Shown here in pieces: positions 16,927-24,957 of a stretch of 64,000 bases of DNA. Location: the NCBI RefSeq assembly GCF_900101685.1, contig NZ_FMZZ01000013.1, positions 124,001 to 188,000 on the forward strand, read 5' to 3'. Both the position numbers and the translations under genes were made by a program. The first letter of the stretch is position 1; each line of letters opens with the position of its first letter. The notes under the pieces are model-generated. The model saw only the letters and a list, made by a program, of their open reading frames with translations. It did not search any database and was not told where the DNA came from. The DNA is from Actinokineospora iranica. Lineage in GTDB: Bacteria > Actinomycetota > Actinomycetes > Mycobacteriales > Pseudonocardiaceae.

Positions 16927-17766
16927 CTACGACCGTTCCGCGGGACGGTGGGCGACCACAACGAGCCAGCTCGTCACCGTTGGCGTGTCGGGCGTGGTCA
17001 GGGCGTACGCCTTGTTCAGGATGTCCATCCGTTGCGAGTGAGTGAACTTCCCACCGGGGCGGGCGAACACCGGAATGGACAGCCATGCCTTCTTCTCGGC
17101 CATCGTGCTGTGCTGCGCGACTACCTCGGTGTCGAGCACGATAAGCCCGGCAGCGGACAGATGTTCGGTGACCGCGTCCAACGACAGTTTGGGAGGCTTG
17201 TCCTCGGCCTGCGGCGGCACGTAGCCGTAGTCGCGGGCCGCGACCTGGTGGATCAGGGAGTTCAGCGACGGCCCGGTGCGCGTGGCGACCTCGTCGGGGT
17301 GCCGGACCCCGGCGAAGCCACCGCCGATGTTGAACACGAACCGGCCGCCTGGGCGAAGGACTTGGTGTACGGCGGCGAACACCCTGGATACGTCGGTCTT
17401 CCAGATCGCGGAGTTGCACACCACGGCGTCTGTCAAGCCGGGAACGTGGTTGGCCAGGTCTTCCGCCGGGGCTGTGACCCACATCAGGCGGGAGTCGACC
17501 AGGTTGCGGTGGCCTACACGCTGCATGGCGGCGGCGTTGTCCAGGGAGATGACCTGAGCCTCGGCCGGGGCGAGTTCGAGGATCGCCGCCGCGGTTGCTC
17601 CGGCTCCGCCGCACAGGTCGACCACCAGCTTGCTGTCGGTGAGGTCAGCTCGGCGGGCCAGGTCTCGGCTGGTGGTCGCGTACATGGGGAAATCACGGGT
17701 GAAGGCGGCGTATGCCTCTGCCGTGGCGTCCTCGTCCCAGCCGAGAACGGCGTCTACGGCTGCCAT
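16927..17766 (-). CDS. Class I SAM-dependent methyltransferase, last gene of deazaguanine cluster
   Basis: 279 residues from ATG 17766 (GCGAGG nine bases upstream). Motif I is L-V-V-D-L-C-G-G-A-G-A-T-A at about residue 46. Then come S-L-D-N-A-A-A-M (acidic ribose loop), D-A-V-V-C-N-S-A-I-W and L-R-P-G-G-R-F-V-F-N, as in small-molecule methyltransferases of the UbiE/arsenite type rather than DNA methylases (no N/D-P-P-Y/F). It probably methylates a nucleobase, nucleoside or other small product of the cluster. Separated by 19 bp from the DUF2797 gene and read last in the series. Confidence 0.8.
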   Translation of the reverse strand: MAAVDAVLGWDEDATAEAYAAFTRDFPMYATTSRDLARRADLTDSKLVVDLCGGAGATAAAILELAPAEAQVISLDNAAAMQRVGHRNLVDSRLMWVTAPAEDLANHVPGLTDAVVCNSAIWKTDVSRVFAAVHQVLRPGGRFVFNIGGGFAGVRHPDEVATRTGPSLNSLIHQVAARDYGYVPPQAEDKPPKLSLDAVTEHLSAAGLIVLDTEVVAQHSTMAEKKAWLSIPVFARPGGKFTHSQRMDILNKAYALTTPDTPTVTSWLVVVAHRPAERS

Positions 17767-17785
17767 CGTGGGTACCTCGCTTCGG

Positions 17786-18706
17786 TCAGAAGAGGGAGTT
17801 CTGGACAGCGACGGCGGGCGACTCGAAGGGACCAAGGGTGATGCGACAGCCCTTGAGGCTGCCGAGGTCGAGCACGTAGTCCACCTCGTCGTCGGCACCA
17901 AGAACAGCCAGCACTTGGGTGCCGACGCAGGCGACAATGGTGAAACCGTGTTCGCCCGCGCGTAGATCGTGTGGGTACAGCACCCGGGCGCCGCTGGCGG
18001 CGCGCATTCGGCCGCCTTCCGCTGGCGGTACCCATTTCTCCAACACCGCTGGGGTGTCCATGGTGGCGAGCGCGGCGGTCAGACGGGCGACGTGCTGATC
18101 GTGGGTCGCGCTGGCGGCGGTCAAGTCCGTCATGTTGACCAGTGCCTTGAGCTTGGACGCGGCCCGGACGGTCTGGGGCATCCGGAGGTCGCGGGTGATG
18201 GCGTCTTCGAGGTAGCGCACAGTCCGGCCGTCAGGGCTCTCGGCCAGGTAGGTGGCGAACACGGCTCCCTGTTCGTTGAGCCGGGATCGCTTGCGTGGTC
18301 CGGCGGCGGTGCCGACCTTGGTGGCGCCGTCGGCGAAAGTGGCCAGGTACAGCCAATGCGGCTGGTCCATGTACCGGCGCAGGGCCTCGGGGACGTTGCC
18401 GTCCCGGTGGTACTGGTGGGCGAACCGGAACTCGTCCTGGCTGAAACACCGGCGGCATTGGCCGCTCTCCCCTGCCGGAGCGCGATCAGGGCAAGCGACC
18501 GCCTCCACCCTGACGGTGTCGACAAACCGGTACCGGCCGGTGCACCACCTGCCGGTACCGGTCGCGAAGCCGAGACGCTGGTTCATGATCTCGGCGTAGA
18601 CCAGTGGCCCGTTGGGCAGCGGGGCGAGCAGCAACCGCGGGTTTCCGGTCGCCCAGGTGACACCGTGGCACACGTACTCGCTGTCGTCCGGTCGGGTCAC
18701 TGGCAT
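17786..18706 (-). CDS. DUF2797 protein with GIY-YIG-like core
   Basis: 306 residues. An N-terminal Cys-rich part (C-T-G-R-Y at about 55, then C-x(n)-C-R-R-C near residues 73-87) looks zinc-binding. It is followed by W-L-Y-L-A-T-F-A-D-G-A-T-K-V-G-T-A, R-K-R-S-R-L-N-E-Q-G and Y-L-E-D-A-I-T. That order (Tyr strand, K-V/I-G-T, Arg helix, conserved Glu) resembles the GIY-YIG nuclease fold. DUF2797 itself has no established function. In this cluster a nuclease or a nucleic-acid-binding role on modified DNA or RNA is possible but unproven. Confidence 0.6.
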   Translation of the reverse strand: MPVTRPDDSEYVCHGVTWATGNPRLLLAPLPNGPLVYAEIMNQRLGFATGTGRWCTGRYRFVDTVRVEAVACPDRAPAGESGQCRRCFSQDEFRFAHQYHRDGNVPEALRRYMDQPHWLYLATFADGATKVGTAAGPRKRSRLNEQGAVFATYLAESPDGRTVRYLEDAITRDLRMPQTVRAASKLKALVNMTDLTAASATHDQHVARLTAALATMDTPAVLEKWVPPAEGGRMRAASGARVLYPHDLRAGEHGFTIVACVGTQVLAVLGADDEVDYVLDLGSLKGCRITLGPFESPAVAVQNSLF

Positions 18707-18737
18707 TGGTTTGGTCCTTGTGGTGGGTGGGGGCGAG

Positions 18738-19433
18738 TCAGAGGGAGAGCCGCAGGCGGTCGGCGAGGGCTTCGATTGCGGTGCGGAAGACCGCGTCGCG
18801 GTCCATGTCTGTGACGTTCATCGACAGCCATCCACCGCGCTGCTCGTGCTCGCGCAGTTTGGCGAGAACAGTGTCCTGGTAGCGGATGAAGTCCTCCTCG
18901 GCGCCGCCGGTGTGGCCGCTCTCCAGGGAGCTGAACTCGCCCTTGCGGGCCAGCGCCGTGCGGGCGTCGATGTGCAGGAAGAACACCAAGTCGGGTTCGG
19001 TGAGGTGGGCGAAGACCTGCTCGGCGAGGCCGGTGGACACAGCAGGGTTGACCGCGTACCGGGCCAGGATCTTGTGGTGGGCGTTGTCGAGGATCACGTG
19101 CGTGCCCGCGGCGAGCGCGGGCTGGATCACGACCCTGTCCTGCAGGCTGTACCAGGCGGCCAGCGCCAGCAGCCAGTAGTGGTCACCGCACGCCTGGGCG
19201 ACTCGGGAGTCGCGGCGGTAGACCAGCGCGTTGAGCTGATCAACGTAGGCGGACAACTTCGCGTCCATGGGGACGTCCGTACTGTGCTTGCCGACCAGGA
19301 TCGCCTTGTGCCCCGCGTCGATGAGGGCCTGGTGCAGGCGAGTGGCAAGGGTGGACTTGCCCGCGCCGTCGATGCCGACGATCGTGATCTCCCGGCCTCG
19401 CACAGGGACGTCGGGCAATGCCGCGTTCAGCAT
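18738..19433 (-). CDS. Thymidylate-kinase-like P-loop kinase
   Basis: 231 residues from ATG 19433, chosen for GGAGG six bases upstream. The P-loop I-V-G-I-D-G-A-G-K-S-T-L-A is at about residues 20-32. The D-R-x motif of thymidylate kinases is replaced by D-N-A-H-H, and the LID region carries G-G-A-E-E-D-F-I-R-Y-Q. It likely phosphorylates a nucleoside monophosphate or nucleoside. Next to a phosphorylase-like and a transglycosylase-like gene, it could process deazapurine nucleotides (inference). Confidence 0.7.
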   Translation of the reverse strand: MLNAALPDVPVRGREITIVGIDGAGKSTLATRLHQALIDAGHKAILVGKHSTDVPMDAKLSAYVDQLNALVYRRDSRVAQACGDHYWLLALAAWYSLQDRVVIQPALAAGTHVILDNAHHKILARYAVNPAVSTGLAEQVFAHLTEPDLVFFLHIDARTALARKGEFSSLESGHTGGAEEDFIRYQDTVLAKLREHEQRGGWLSMNVTDMDRDAVFRTAIEALADRLRLSL

Positions 19434-19453
19434 GGGGTTTCCTCCGTGAGGAT

Positions 19454-20497
19454 TCAGGCCGGGCAGACGGCGAGGCGGGCGGCGATGATGTCGCGGATGC
19501 GGGTGATCAGGGCTGTGCGCCGATGGACAACGTCGCGGTGACGCTCGTTGGACAGGTCCGCGGGGTAGTGGCGGGCGAGATTGTTGGAAATGACGTGCAG
19601 GTAGCCGAAACCGATGTCCGCGTTCCGAGCGGCTGTCCCCATGGGACCGATCTCCGGGTCGACGAAGGCATGGTTTGCGTGCTGGGACAGCCACTCCCGG
19701 TTCTCCAGCAGGATCGAGGGCGAGGTGACGTGGACACCGGCGTGCACGCCTGGTTGGGCTGCGGCGAAGTCACCGAAGAAGTCGTGCCACGTGACGGGGG
19801 TGCCGCCGACGAAGCTGGTGTTGCCGGTGGCGAGCAGGGTGTTTGGCTCGATCTCGGGGGTCAACGCGCCGACCTTGCCGACATAGACGACGTCACGGGC
19901 GCCGAGTTCGGCCAGGCGCGTGACGACCCGGCCCGCGACGTCGCCCCAGATGCTGTGCAGGAAGCCGAGGTAGACGACCCGGCGACCGTGGACGTGGGTG
20001 CGTTGCCAGGCGTAGCCCTGCCCGTAAGTCCACACCCCGTGCGGTGGGGCGAGGTGCGCCAGTCCCCAGCCGACGATCACGAGGTCGCCGTCGAGGTCGA
20101 GGGTGAGTCGTCCCACCGCGTCACGGGACACCGCAGGGGCGGGTAACTCATAGCTGACGATGTCGGCGGGTTTGCCGGTCATCGCCAGGTAGGTCGCGAG
20201 GATCAGCCCGTAGTGGTGGACGTAGTCGACCCCCGGGAACGCCTTGACTATGAGGCTTCGACCGTGCACCTCGGCAGTGGGGCGTTCGATGTTGAACAGC
20301 TTGCCGGTCTTCTCGTGGGCGGAGACCACGGCGTGGCGGTCGTAGCCGCCGACGACCCGGATGCTGTCCCAGTCGTGGTCCTGGATGAGGTGGTGCACCT
20401 TGATCTGGAGGTAGCGCAGCAGGCGATCCGGAGCCATCGTGTGCCCGTTCACCTCGATGGGTTCGGCGCGCAGCGCCGTGCTGGTGAGGAGGTTCAT
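19454..20497 (-). CDS. Nucleoside-phosphorylase-superfamily-like protein
   Basis: 347 residues. The C-terminal half follows the phosphorylase/nucleosidase plan: V-V-Y-V-G-K-V-G-A-L (phosphate/base loop), then F-V-G-G, then F-V-D-P-E-I-G-P-M-G-T-A-A (the M-E-x-x-G-like ribose site) and I-G-F-G-Y-L-H-V-I-S-N-N. The N-terminal 120 residues (H-H-L-I-Q-D-H-D-W-D-S-I-R-V-V-G-G-Y-D-R-H) are not part of the usual enzyme. It starts with a 4-bp overlap with the transglycosylase-like gene. It may cleave or form an N-glycosidic bond to a deazapurine; substrate unknown. Confidence 0.55.
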   Translation of the reverse strand: MNLLTSTALRAEPIEVNGHTMAPDRLLRYLQIKVHHLIQDHDWDSIRVVGGYDRHAVVSAHEKTGKLFNIERPTAEVHGRSLIVKAFPGVDYVHHYGLILATYLAMTGKPADIVSYELPAPAVSRDAVGRLTLDLDGDLVIVGWGLAHLAPPHGVWTYGQGYAWQRTHVHGRRVVYLGFLHSIWGDVAGRVVTRLAELGARDVVYVGKVGALTPEIEPNTLLATGNTSFVGGTPVTWHDFFGDFAAAQPGVHAGVHVTSPSILLENREWLSQHANHAFVDPEIGPMGTAARNADIGFGYLHVISNNLARHYPADLSNERHRDVVHRRTALITRIRDIIAARLAVCPA

Positions 20498-21312
20498 CGG
20501 GTGGTCTCCGGGATGCGCACGTTGCTGCCCGCCGCCTCGCGGACGACGTCGATGTTCCGCCGGATGAGGGTGAAGCGCTCCTCTGCGATGGGGCCCAGGT
20601 TCTCGATCCGAGGCGTCGCGGGCTTCTCGTAGGGGCCATCAGGCTCCATGGCGATCCCCATCGCCCCGAGGATGACGGGAGCGGCGCCGTCGACCGAGGC
20701 GATCCATTCATGCTCGCGTTGTTCGACAAGTTCCAAGTGCCCAGTGCGGCCGAGGCCGAGCAGTCGGTAGACGATCCGGTCCTCGATCAGGCCGTGGTCT
20801 TCCAGGAATCGGGTTGCCGCCCATCGGGTACGGCACAGCGGATTCTCCGGCGCGGGACGCCGGGACGCGGGCAGCGCGATCGCCCCGACATAGTCGCTGG
20901 ACGCGAAGTGGTCGTAGCAGCGCAGCCACTCCTGATCGTTCGCCGCGTGCAGCACGGCGCACAACCGGAACTCGTCGCCCAAGTTTCGGATCTCGCGGGC
21001 GGCCTTGTCGCTGGCCTGGATAGTGGCGGGCCCGTCACGCATGACGTCGGGAAGGATGATCTCGCGGGCCTCGACCGCGCGGGCCGCGGTGACCAGGTCG
21101 GCGGCGGGCAGCGCGTGGCCGAGGTCGAAGACCCCGTTGTCGATGACGATCTCCGCGCCGCGCTGAGCCTCGCGGTGAAAGAACTCGCGGTAGGTGTCAT
21201 CGGTCAGAACCCGTTGCGCCGCAACGTGGTGGACCCGGGCGGGGTCCTGGGCCACGAAGGCGTCCAGGTAGGCGGGCGGGGCGATCACGGAGAAGTCGAT
21301 GCTCTTGGCCAT
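20494..21312 (-). CDS. tRNA-guanine-transglycosylase-like (DpdA-like) protein
   Basis: 272 residues, shorter than classical TGT. TGT landmarks appear in order. I-D-N-G-V-F-D-L-G (about 60) stands for the D-S-G-G-F-Q site holding one catalytic Asp. A-R-E-I-I-L-P-D-V-M-R-D is next, then L-C-A-V-L-H-A for the G-I-V-Q-G strand, V-G-A-I-A-L-P-A-S-R, and Y-R-L-L-G-L-G-R-T-G for the Y-L-M-G-V-G strand. The zinc-binding Cys cluster of TGT is missing, as in the DpdA branch that inserts 7-deazaguanines into DNA. It lies between FolE and the phosphorylase gene with ATGA overlaps. Assignment to DpdA rather than a novel transglycosylase is inference. Confidence 0.7.
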   Translation of the reverse strand: MAKSIDFSVIAPPAYLDAFVAQDPARVHHVAAQRVLTDDTYREFFHREAQRGAEIVIDNGVFDLGHALPAADLVTAARAVEAREIILPDVMRDGPATIQASDKAAREIRNLGDEFRLCAVLHAANDQEWLRCYDHFASSDYVGAIALPASRRPAPENPLCRTRWAATRFLEDHGLIEDRIVYRLLGLGRTGHLELVEQREHEWIASVDGAAPVILGAMGIAMEPDGPYEKPATPRIENLGPIAEERFTLIRRNIDVVREAAGSNVRIPETTR

Positions 21313-21926
21313 CAGGCACCCCGCCTCCGGTCGGTGGTGAGGGTGAGGAACTGTTGGGAGAGCACGAAATCGCTCTCGAACCGGCCGCGGGTCTCCACCG
21401 TGGTCGTGCGGGCCGCGTCCATCCGCACGCCCCGCGCACTCATGCACAGGTGCGTGCCGCGGACCGAGACCGCGACGTTGTCGCCGCCGATCGCCTCGGC
21501 GATCTCGTCGGCGACCTGCCGGGTGAAACGTTCCTGCACCTGGAGACGTGCGGCATGCCGCTGCGCGACGCGTCCGAACTTGGACAGGCCCACCACCTGC
21601 CCTTCCGGCAGGTAGCCGACGGAAACGTCCAGGTTCATGGGCAGCAGGTGGTGCTCGCACAGCGACCAGACACTCATGCCGCCGACCACGACCAACTGGC
21701 CGCTCAGGTGGTGCTCGGTGAAACAGGTCGGGGCCGCCGACGGTTCCGGGGAGAAGAACTCACGCCACCAGGCGGCGACCCTGGTCGGCGTGTCCGCCAG
21801 TCCTTCCCGTGTGGAGTCTTCGCCGATGGCGGCCAAGAGCTCGCCGACAAGGCCGGCCACGCGCTCGGTGTCGACTTGCCCCGGCGGCGCCAGGATCTGG
21901 GCTGTGTTGTGGATGATGTTGGTCAT
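21312..21926 (-). CDS. folE: GTP cyclohydrolase I (FolE)
   Basis: 204 residues from ATG 21926. Converts GTP to dihydroneopterin triphosphate, the entry step to 7-deazaguanines. Zinc ligands and catalytic residues are all present: S-L-C-E-H-H-L-L-P (Cys and His), V-V-G-L-S-K-F-G-R, Q-E-R-F-T-R-Q-V-A and G-T-H-L-C-M-S-A-R-G-V. Its position between QueE and the TGT-like gene marks it as dedicated to this pathway rather than to folate. Confidence 0.95.
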   Translation of the reverse strand: MTNIIHNTAQILAPPGQVDTERVAGLVGELLAAIGEDSTREGLADTPTRVAAWWREFFSPEPSAAPTCFTEHHLSGQLVVVGGMSVWSLCEHHLLPMNLDVSVGYLPEGQVVGLSKFGRVAQRHAARLQVQERFTRQVADEIAEAIGGDNVAVSVRGTHLCMSARGVRMDAARTTTVETRGRFESDFVLSQQFLTLTTDRRRGA

Positions 21927-21996
21927 TGGGCTGTGCCTCGCTTCCGGGGCAAGGGAAAGGGGTAGCAGCGTCGACTGGAGGTTCGTTGCACCGCTG

Positions 21997-22701
21997 TCAG
22001 CGGACGCCAGCAAGAATGTGGAGGCGAGTGGAGACGTTCCACCCGCGTTCAGCGGCAGGGCCGTGGAGCGCGTCCATACCGGCGAGGACCGTTTCCCGAG
22101 TGGTCCCTTCGGGCATCACCCAGACCGGCTCCAGTTGGCACTCTTCGGCGAGCTGGGCGATCTCATCGAGGTCGCTGCCGGGGTCGGTGACGACGAACTT
22201 GAACACGGCGCGGCCCGTCGCGGCCAAGGCGGTGAGCGCCGGGGGCTTGATCCGAACCGAGTAGTCCATGCCGGAATTGGCGAGCTTCGGGCTTACCACC
22301 CAGAGATCGATCAGGGAGGCCAGTTCCGGGGTGGGCTCCATCGTGCCGTTGGTCTCGACCTGTATCCGCACGCCCGTCAAGCCGCGGGCGAGAGCCGTCA
22401 TGGCGGGCTGCTGCAGCATCGGCTCACCGCCGGTGATCACCACCAAGTCCACGTCGCGCTCACGCACCCACGTCACCAAGTCCGCGATGGGGACCCTTTC
22501 GCTCACCTCTGTCGGGTTGTATCGGCTCCAGTCCCAACTCTCCGGGGTGTCGCAGAAGCCGCACTTGAGATTGCACCGGGAGAACCGGATGAACACGCAG
22601 CGCTGCCCGGTCCATGGGCCTTCACCTTGGAACGACTCGAACTTCTCGGTCAGGACCGCTGTGCCCTCGGCACGCCCAGGTAGAAACGCGAGCGGTGTCA
22701 C
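21997..22701 (-). CDS. queE: 7-carboxy-7-deazaguanine synthase (QueE, radical SAM)
   Basis: 234 residues from GTG 22701, which overlaps the QueD stop as GTGA; a GTG seven codons earlier is less likely. F-E-S-F-Q-G-E-G-P-W-T-G-Q-R and the C-N-L-K-C-G-F-C cluster (C-x3-C-x2-C) bind the iron-sulfur cluster and SAM; V-I-T-G-G-E-P-M-L follows. Ring-contracts carboxy-tetrahydropterin to 7-carboxy-7-deazaguanine (CDG). No QueC follows to make preQ0. Confidence 0.95.
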   Translation of the reverse strand: MTPLAFLPGRAEGTAVLTEKFESFQGEGPWTGQRCVFIRFSRCNLKCGFCDTPESWDWSRYNPTEVSERVPIADLVTWVRERDVDLVVITGGEPMLQQPAMTALARGLTGVRIQVETNGTMEPTPELASLIDLWVVSPKLANSGMDYSVRIKPPALTALAATGRAVFKFVVTDPGSDLDEIAQLAEECQLEPVWVMPEGTTRETVLAGMDALHGPAAERGWNVSTRLHILAGVR

Positions 22702-23390
22702 GAGGCATCGCCTCGTTTGCACAGCGCAGTCGTTGTCCCGGAGATGACCTGGATGGATACGAGGCGGCCGCGGATCTCCGGCTCGATGTTGTCGATGAAC
22801 CAGCCAGCCAGATGGTCAGCCAGCGCGGGGCCAGTGGTAGCCAAGCCCGCCTCAGCGGCAGCAGGCCCACGGAGGTAGGCCGCGAACGGCTTCAAGTCGC
22901 CGAAGTCGGTGACGAACCCGACCTCGTCGAGTCCGTCCGCCCCCACAATCAGGGTCACGTCGCCGCGACCGGACTTGAACGTCTTCGAGATCGTGATCTC
23001 GCCAGTGACGCCGTCACAGCGGGCCGAGGTGGATGACGTCTCCGAGACCGTCATCGCGAGCAGCGAAGCGGGCATCGCCGACTTGATGTTGCCGTGGAAC
23101 CACCCGGCGAGATGACCAGCGAGCAGCTCGCTCGTCGGATGAAAGTCGACCTGCTCGTTCAGCAGACGGTGGTCGAACGTCGAGGTCAGGTAGTCGCCGA
23201 GCGGCGACAGGTCGCTGTGGTCACCGTCGCGCACGAGGGCGGTGGCGGTCACGGTGTAGTTGTGCCTGTGGTTGCGGCGGCACTTGTGGCTGGTCGGCAA
23301 CAGCCTCAACTCGTGGCTGGCGCTGAAGCCGAACGACTGCGAGACGGTGATCTGTCCGCGTGCGGCAGATGTTTCGTCATTGACCTTCAT
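22698..23390 (-). CDS. queD: Two-domain 6-carboxytetrahydropterin synthase (QueD-like)
   Basis: 230 residues from ATG 23390 behind AGGGAG; the ordinary enzyme is about half this size. Domain 1 (to about residue 120) has zinc ligands in F-S-A-S-H-E-L and N-H-R-H-N-Y, the catalytic Cys in S-H-K-C-R-R, and F-D-H-R-L-L-N. Domain 2 repeats the fold (G-F-V-T-D-F-G-D-L-K-P-F and G-P-A-L-A-D-H-L-A-G-W-F) but lacks the Cys and His set. The shared A-x-H-L-A-G-W-F motif in both halves indicates an internal duplication. First gene of the minus-strand operon. Confidence 0.85.
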   Translation of the reverse strand: MKVNDETSAARGQITVSQSFGFSASHELRLLPTSHKCRRNHRHNYTVTATALVRDGDHSDLSPLGDYLTSTFDHRLLNEQVDFHPTSELLAGHLAGWFHGNIKSAMPASLLAMTVSETSSTSARCDGVTGEITISKTFKSGRGDVTLIVGADGLDEVGFVTDFGDLKPFAAYLRGPAAAEAGLATTGPALADHLAGWFIDNIEPEIRGRLVSIQVISGTTTALCKRGDAS

Positions 23391-23506
23391 GTAGCTCCCT
23401 TCGGTCATGCCGAATGGCGCTCGGTAGATGAGCGCTGGCGAACCACCCATGCCGGGCCGGTCACTGTGGTGACTGGACCGTGGCCGCAAGCCAGGCGGTG
23501 ACGTTC

Positions 23507-23524
23507 TGTAGCCCATTCGCTACA
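23507..23524. promoter_or_regulatory. Inverted repeat TGTAGC-N6-GCTACA (operator candidate)
   Basis: Lies between the divergent queD operon (start 23390) and the UTRA gene (start 23656). GntR/UTRA regulators bind such short palindromes, and two UTRA proteins are encoded immediately to the right. Assignment is positional. Confidence 0.4.
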
Positions 23525-23655
23525 CTCGCAACCTTACTGCGATATCCGAAAGGTGACAAGATGGTTGTGGGTGTCGAGCGTGACCTTGCTGCCCTACGGC
23601 TAAGGTCGACAGGTGGGAGCGCACCCGTAGGCCGCGCGACTCAAGGAGGCAAGTG

Positions 23656-24189
23656 ATGGCCAGCACTGGCCGTTGGACGAGCGTGTCAATGCCGTACGCG
23701 AGCGGCCAGCGCGGCGACGTCTGGGCAGCCGAGGCGGCCGAGCACGGCGGTTCCGGAACGCAGAAGCTGCTGAGCGTCGAAGAGGTGCCCGCTTCCGCGG
23801 TGGTCAGTGACATGCTCGACCTGAACCCTGGCGAGCCGGTCGTCGTGCGCCGCCGCCTGATGCTGTTCAACGAGCACCCGGTCGAACTGACCGACTCGTA
23901 CTACCCGGCGACCATCGCTCGCGGCACCAAGCTGGCCGAACCCCGCAAGATCCGCGGCGGCGCCGTCGCCCTCCTGGCCGACCTCGGCCACCCACCCCGC
24001 CGCGTCCGCGAAGACGTCAGCGCACGCTTGGCCACGCCCCACGAACAGGCCGCGCTGGAACTGGACGCCCTGGCCTGCGTGCTACTGCTCGCCCGCGTAC
24101 TCCTCACCGACAATGATCGGCCCGTCGAGGCCAGCATGATGACGATGGTCGCCGAGGGGCGGCGCTTGCGCTATGAGCTGACACCATGA
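23656..24189 (+). CDS. Stand-alone UTRA domain protein (GntR-type, no DNA-binding domain)
   Basis: 177 residues from ATG 23656 behind AGGAGG. It begins with M-A-S-T-G-R-W-T-S-V-S-M-P-Y, the normal start of actinomycete UTRA-only proteins, so the lack of a winged helix is not a truncation. The ligand-binding UTRA fold is visible in V-V-R-R-R-L-M-L-F-N, Y-Y-P-A-T-I-A, K-I-R-G-G-A and R-V-R-E-D-V-S-A-R. It probably senses a small molecule and works with the next gene's DNA-binding partner. It is divergent from the deazaguanine operon. Confidence 0.8.
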   Translation: MASTGRWTSVSMPYASGQRGDVWAAEAAEHGGSGTQKLLSVEEVPASAVVSDMLDLNPGEPVVVRRRLMLFNEHPVELTDSYYPATIARGTKLAEPRKIRGGAVALLADLGHPPRRVREDVSARLATPHEQAALELDALACVLLLARVLLTDNDRPVEASMMTMVAEGRRLRYELTP

Positions 24190-24222
24190 CCATGATCGCC
24201 CTGACAACTCCGGGAGCCGACC

Positions 24223-24957
24223 TTGCCCCGCGCGCGTGACCTGCGGCCCAGGCACCAGCAGATCGCCGCGGAACTGCGCGATCTCATCATGCGCGGTGAG
24301 CTGAAGCCAGGTACGCAACTGCCCTCCACCGCGCAACTCGTCGCGCGCTACTCCGCCGCGAACGCCACCATCCAGCACGCGCTGAAGGCGTTGAAAGACG
24401 AAGGCTTCCTCGACAGCCGTGTCGGCAAGGGAGTCTTCGTCCGCGACAGGCAGCCGTTCGTCATCGACGCCTCGGCCTACATCCCACCGGAACCAGGCCG
24501 GTTCCGCTACCAACTACTCACCGTCGACAACGTCGTCCCACCGACGGACATCATTGAAGGATTGCGGCTGACACCAGGCGCAACCACGATCGTCCGCACC
24601 AGACTGCTCCTACACGACGACCAACCTGTAGAGCTGTCCGCGTCGTACTATCCCGCCGAGATCGCCGAAGGCACCAGCCTCGTCAAGGCAGCGAAGATCC
24701 GAGGCGGTGCTCCCCAGGTGCTCGCCGACCTCGGATTCCCTCAACGGACCTTTGTCGACCGGATCTCGGCCCGCCCTCCTACTGTGGAGGAGGTCGAAAC
24801 ACTGGACCTGCCCGACGGGACGCCGGTGATCCGCCAGTTGCGTGTCATCTACAGCCACAACGAACAACCGGTCGAAGCTTCCGTTCTGATCAAAGGCGCC
24901 CACCTGTACGAACTTCTGTACCGCCAGATTACAGAAACCGAGTCGCTGGAGCCGTAG
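24223..24957 (+). CDS. GntR-family regulator with UTRA domain
   Basis: 244 residues from TTG 24223, selected for GGGAG six bases upstream. The N-terminal winged helix (residues about 8-70: I-A-A-E-L-R-D-L-I-M-R-G-E-L-K-P-G, T-Q-L-P-S-T-A-Q-L-V, G-V-F-V) is joined to a UTRA domain (V-R-T-R-L-L-L-H, Y-Y-P-A-E-I-A, K-I-R-G-G-A). It is a paralogue of the upstream UTRA protein, so the pair may form mixed dimers. Likely autoregulator and controller of the divergent deazaguanine operon. Confidence 0.88.
   Translation: MPRARDLRPRHQQIAAELRDLIMRGELKPGTQLPSTAQLVARYSAANATIQHALKALKDEGFLDSRVGKGVFVRDRQPFVIDASAYIPPEPGRFRYQLLTVDNVVPPTDIIEGLRLTPGATTIVRTRLLLHDDQPVELSASYYPAEIAEGTSLVKAAKIRGGAPQVLADLGFPQRTFVDRISARPPTVEEVETLDLPDGTPVIRQLRVIYSHNEQPVEASVLIKGAHLYELLYRQITETESLEP

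Noticed and set aside
23391-23655. preQ1/preQ0 riboswitch upstream of queD
   Set aside because: The region has no recognisable preQ1 aptamer pattern, and UTRA regulators lie next to it instead.
23656-24189. N-terminally truncated GntR pseudogene
   Set aside because: A strong AGGAGG site and the typical N-terminus of UTRA-only proteins show that it is a complete gene.
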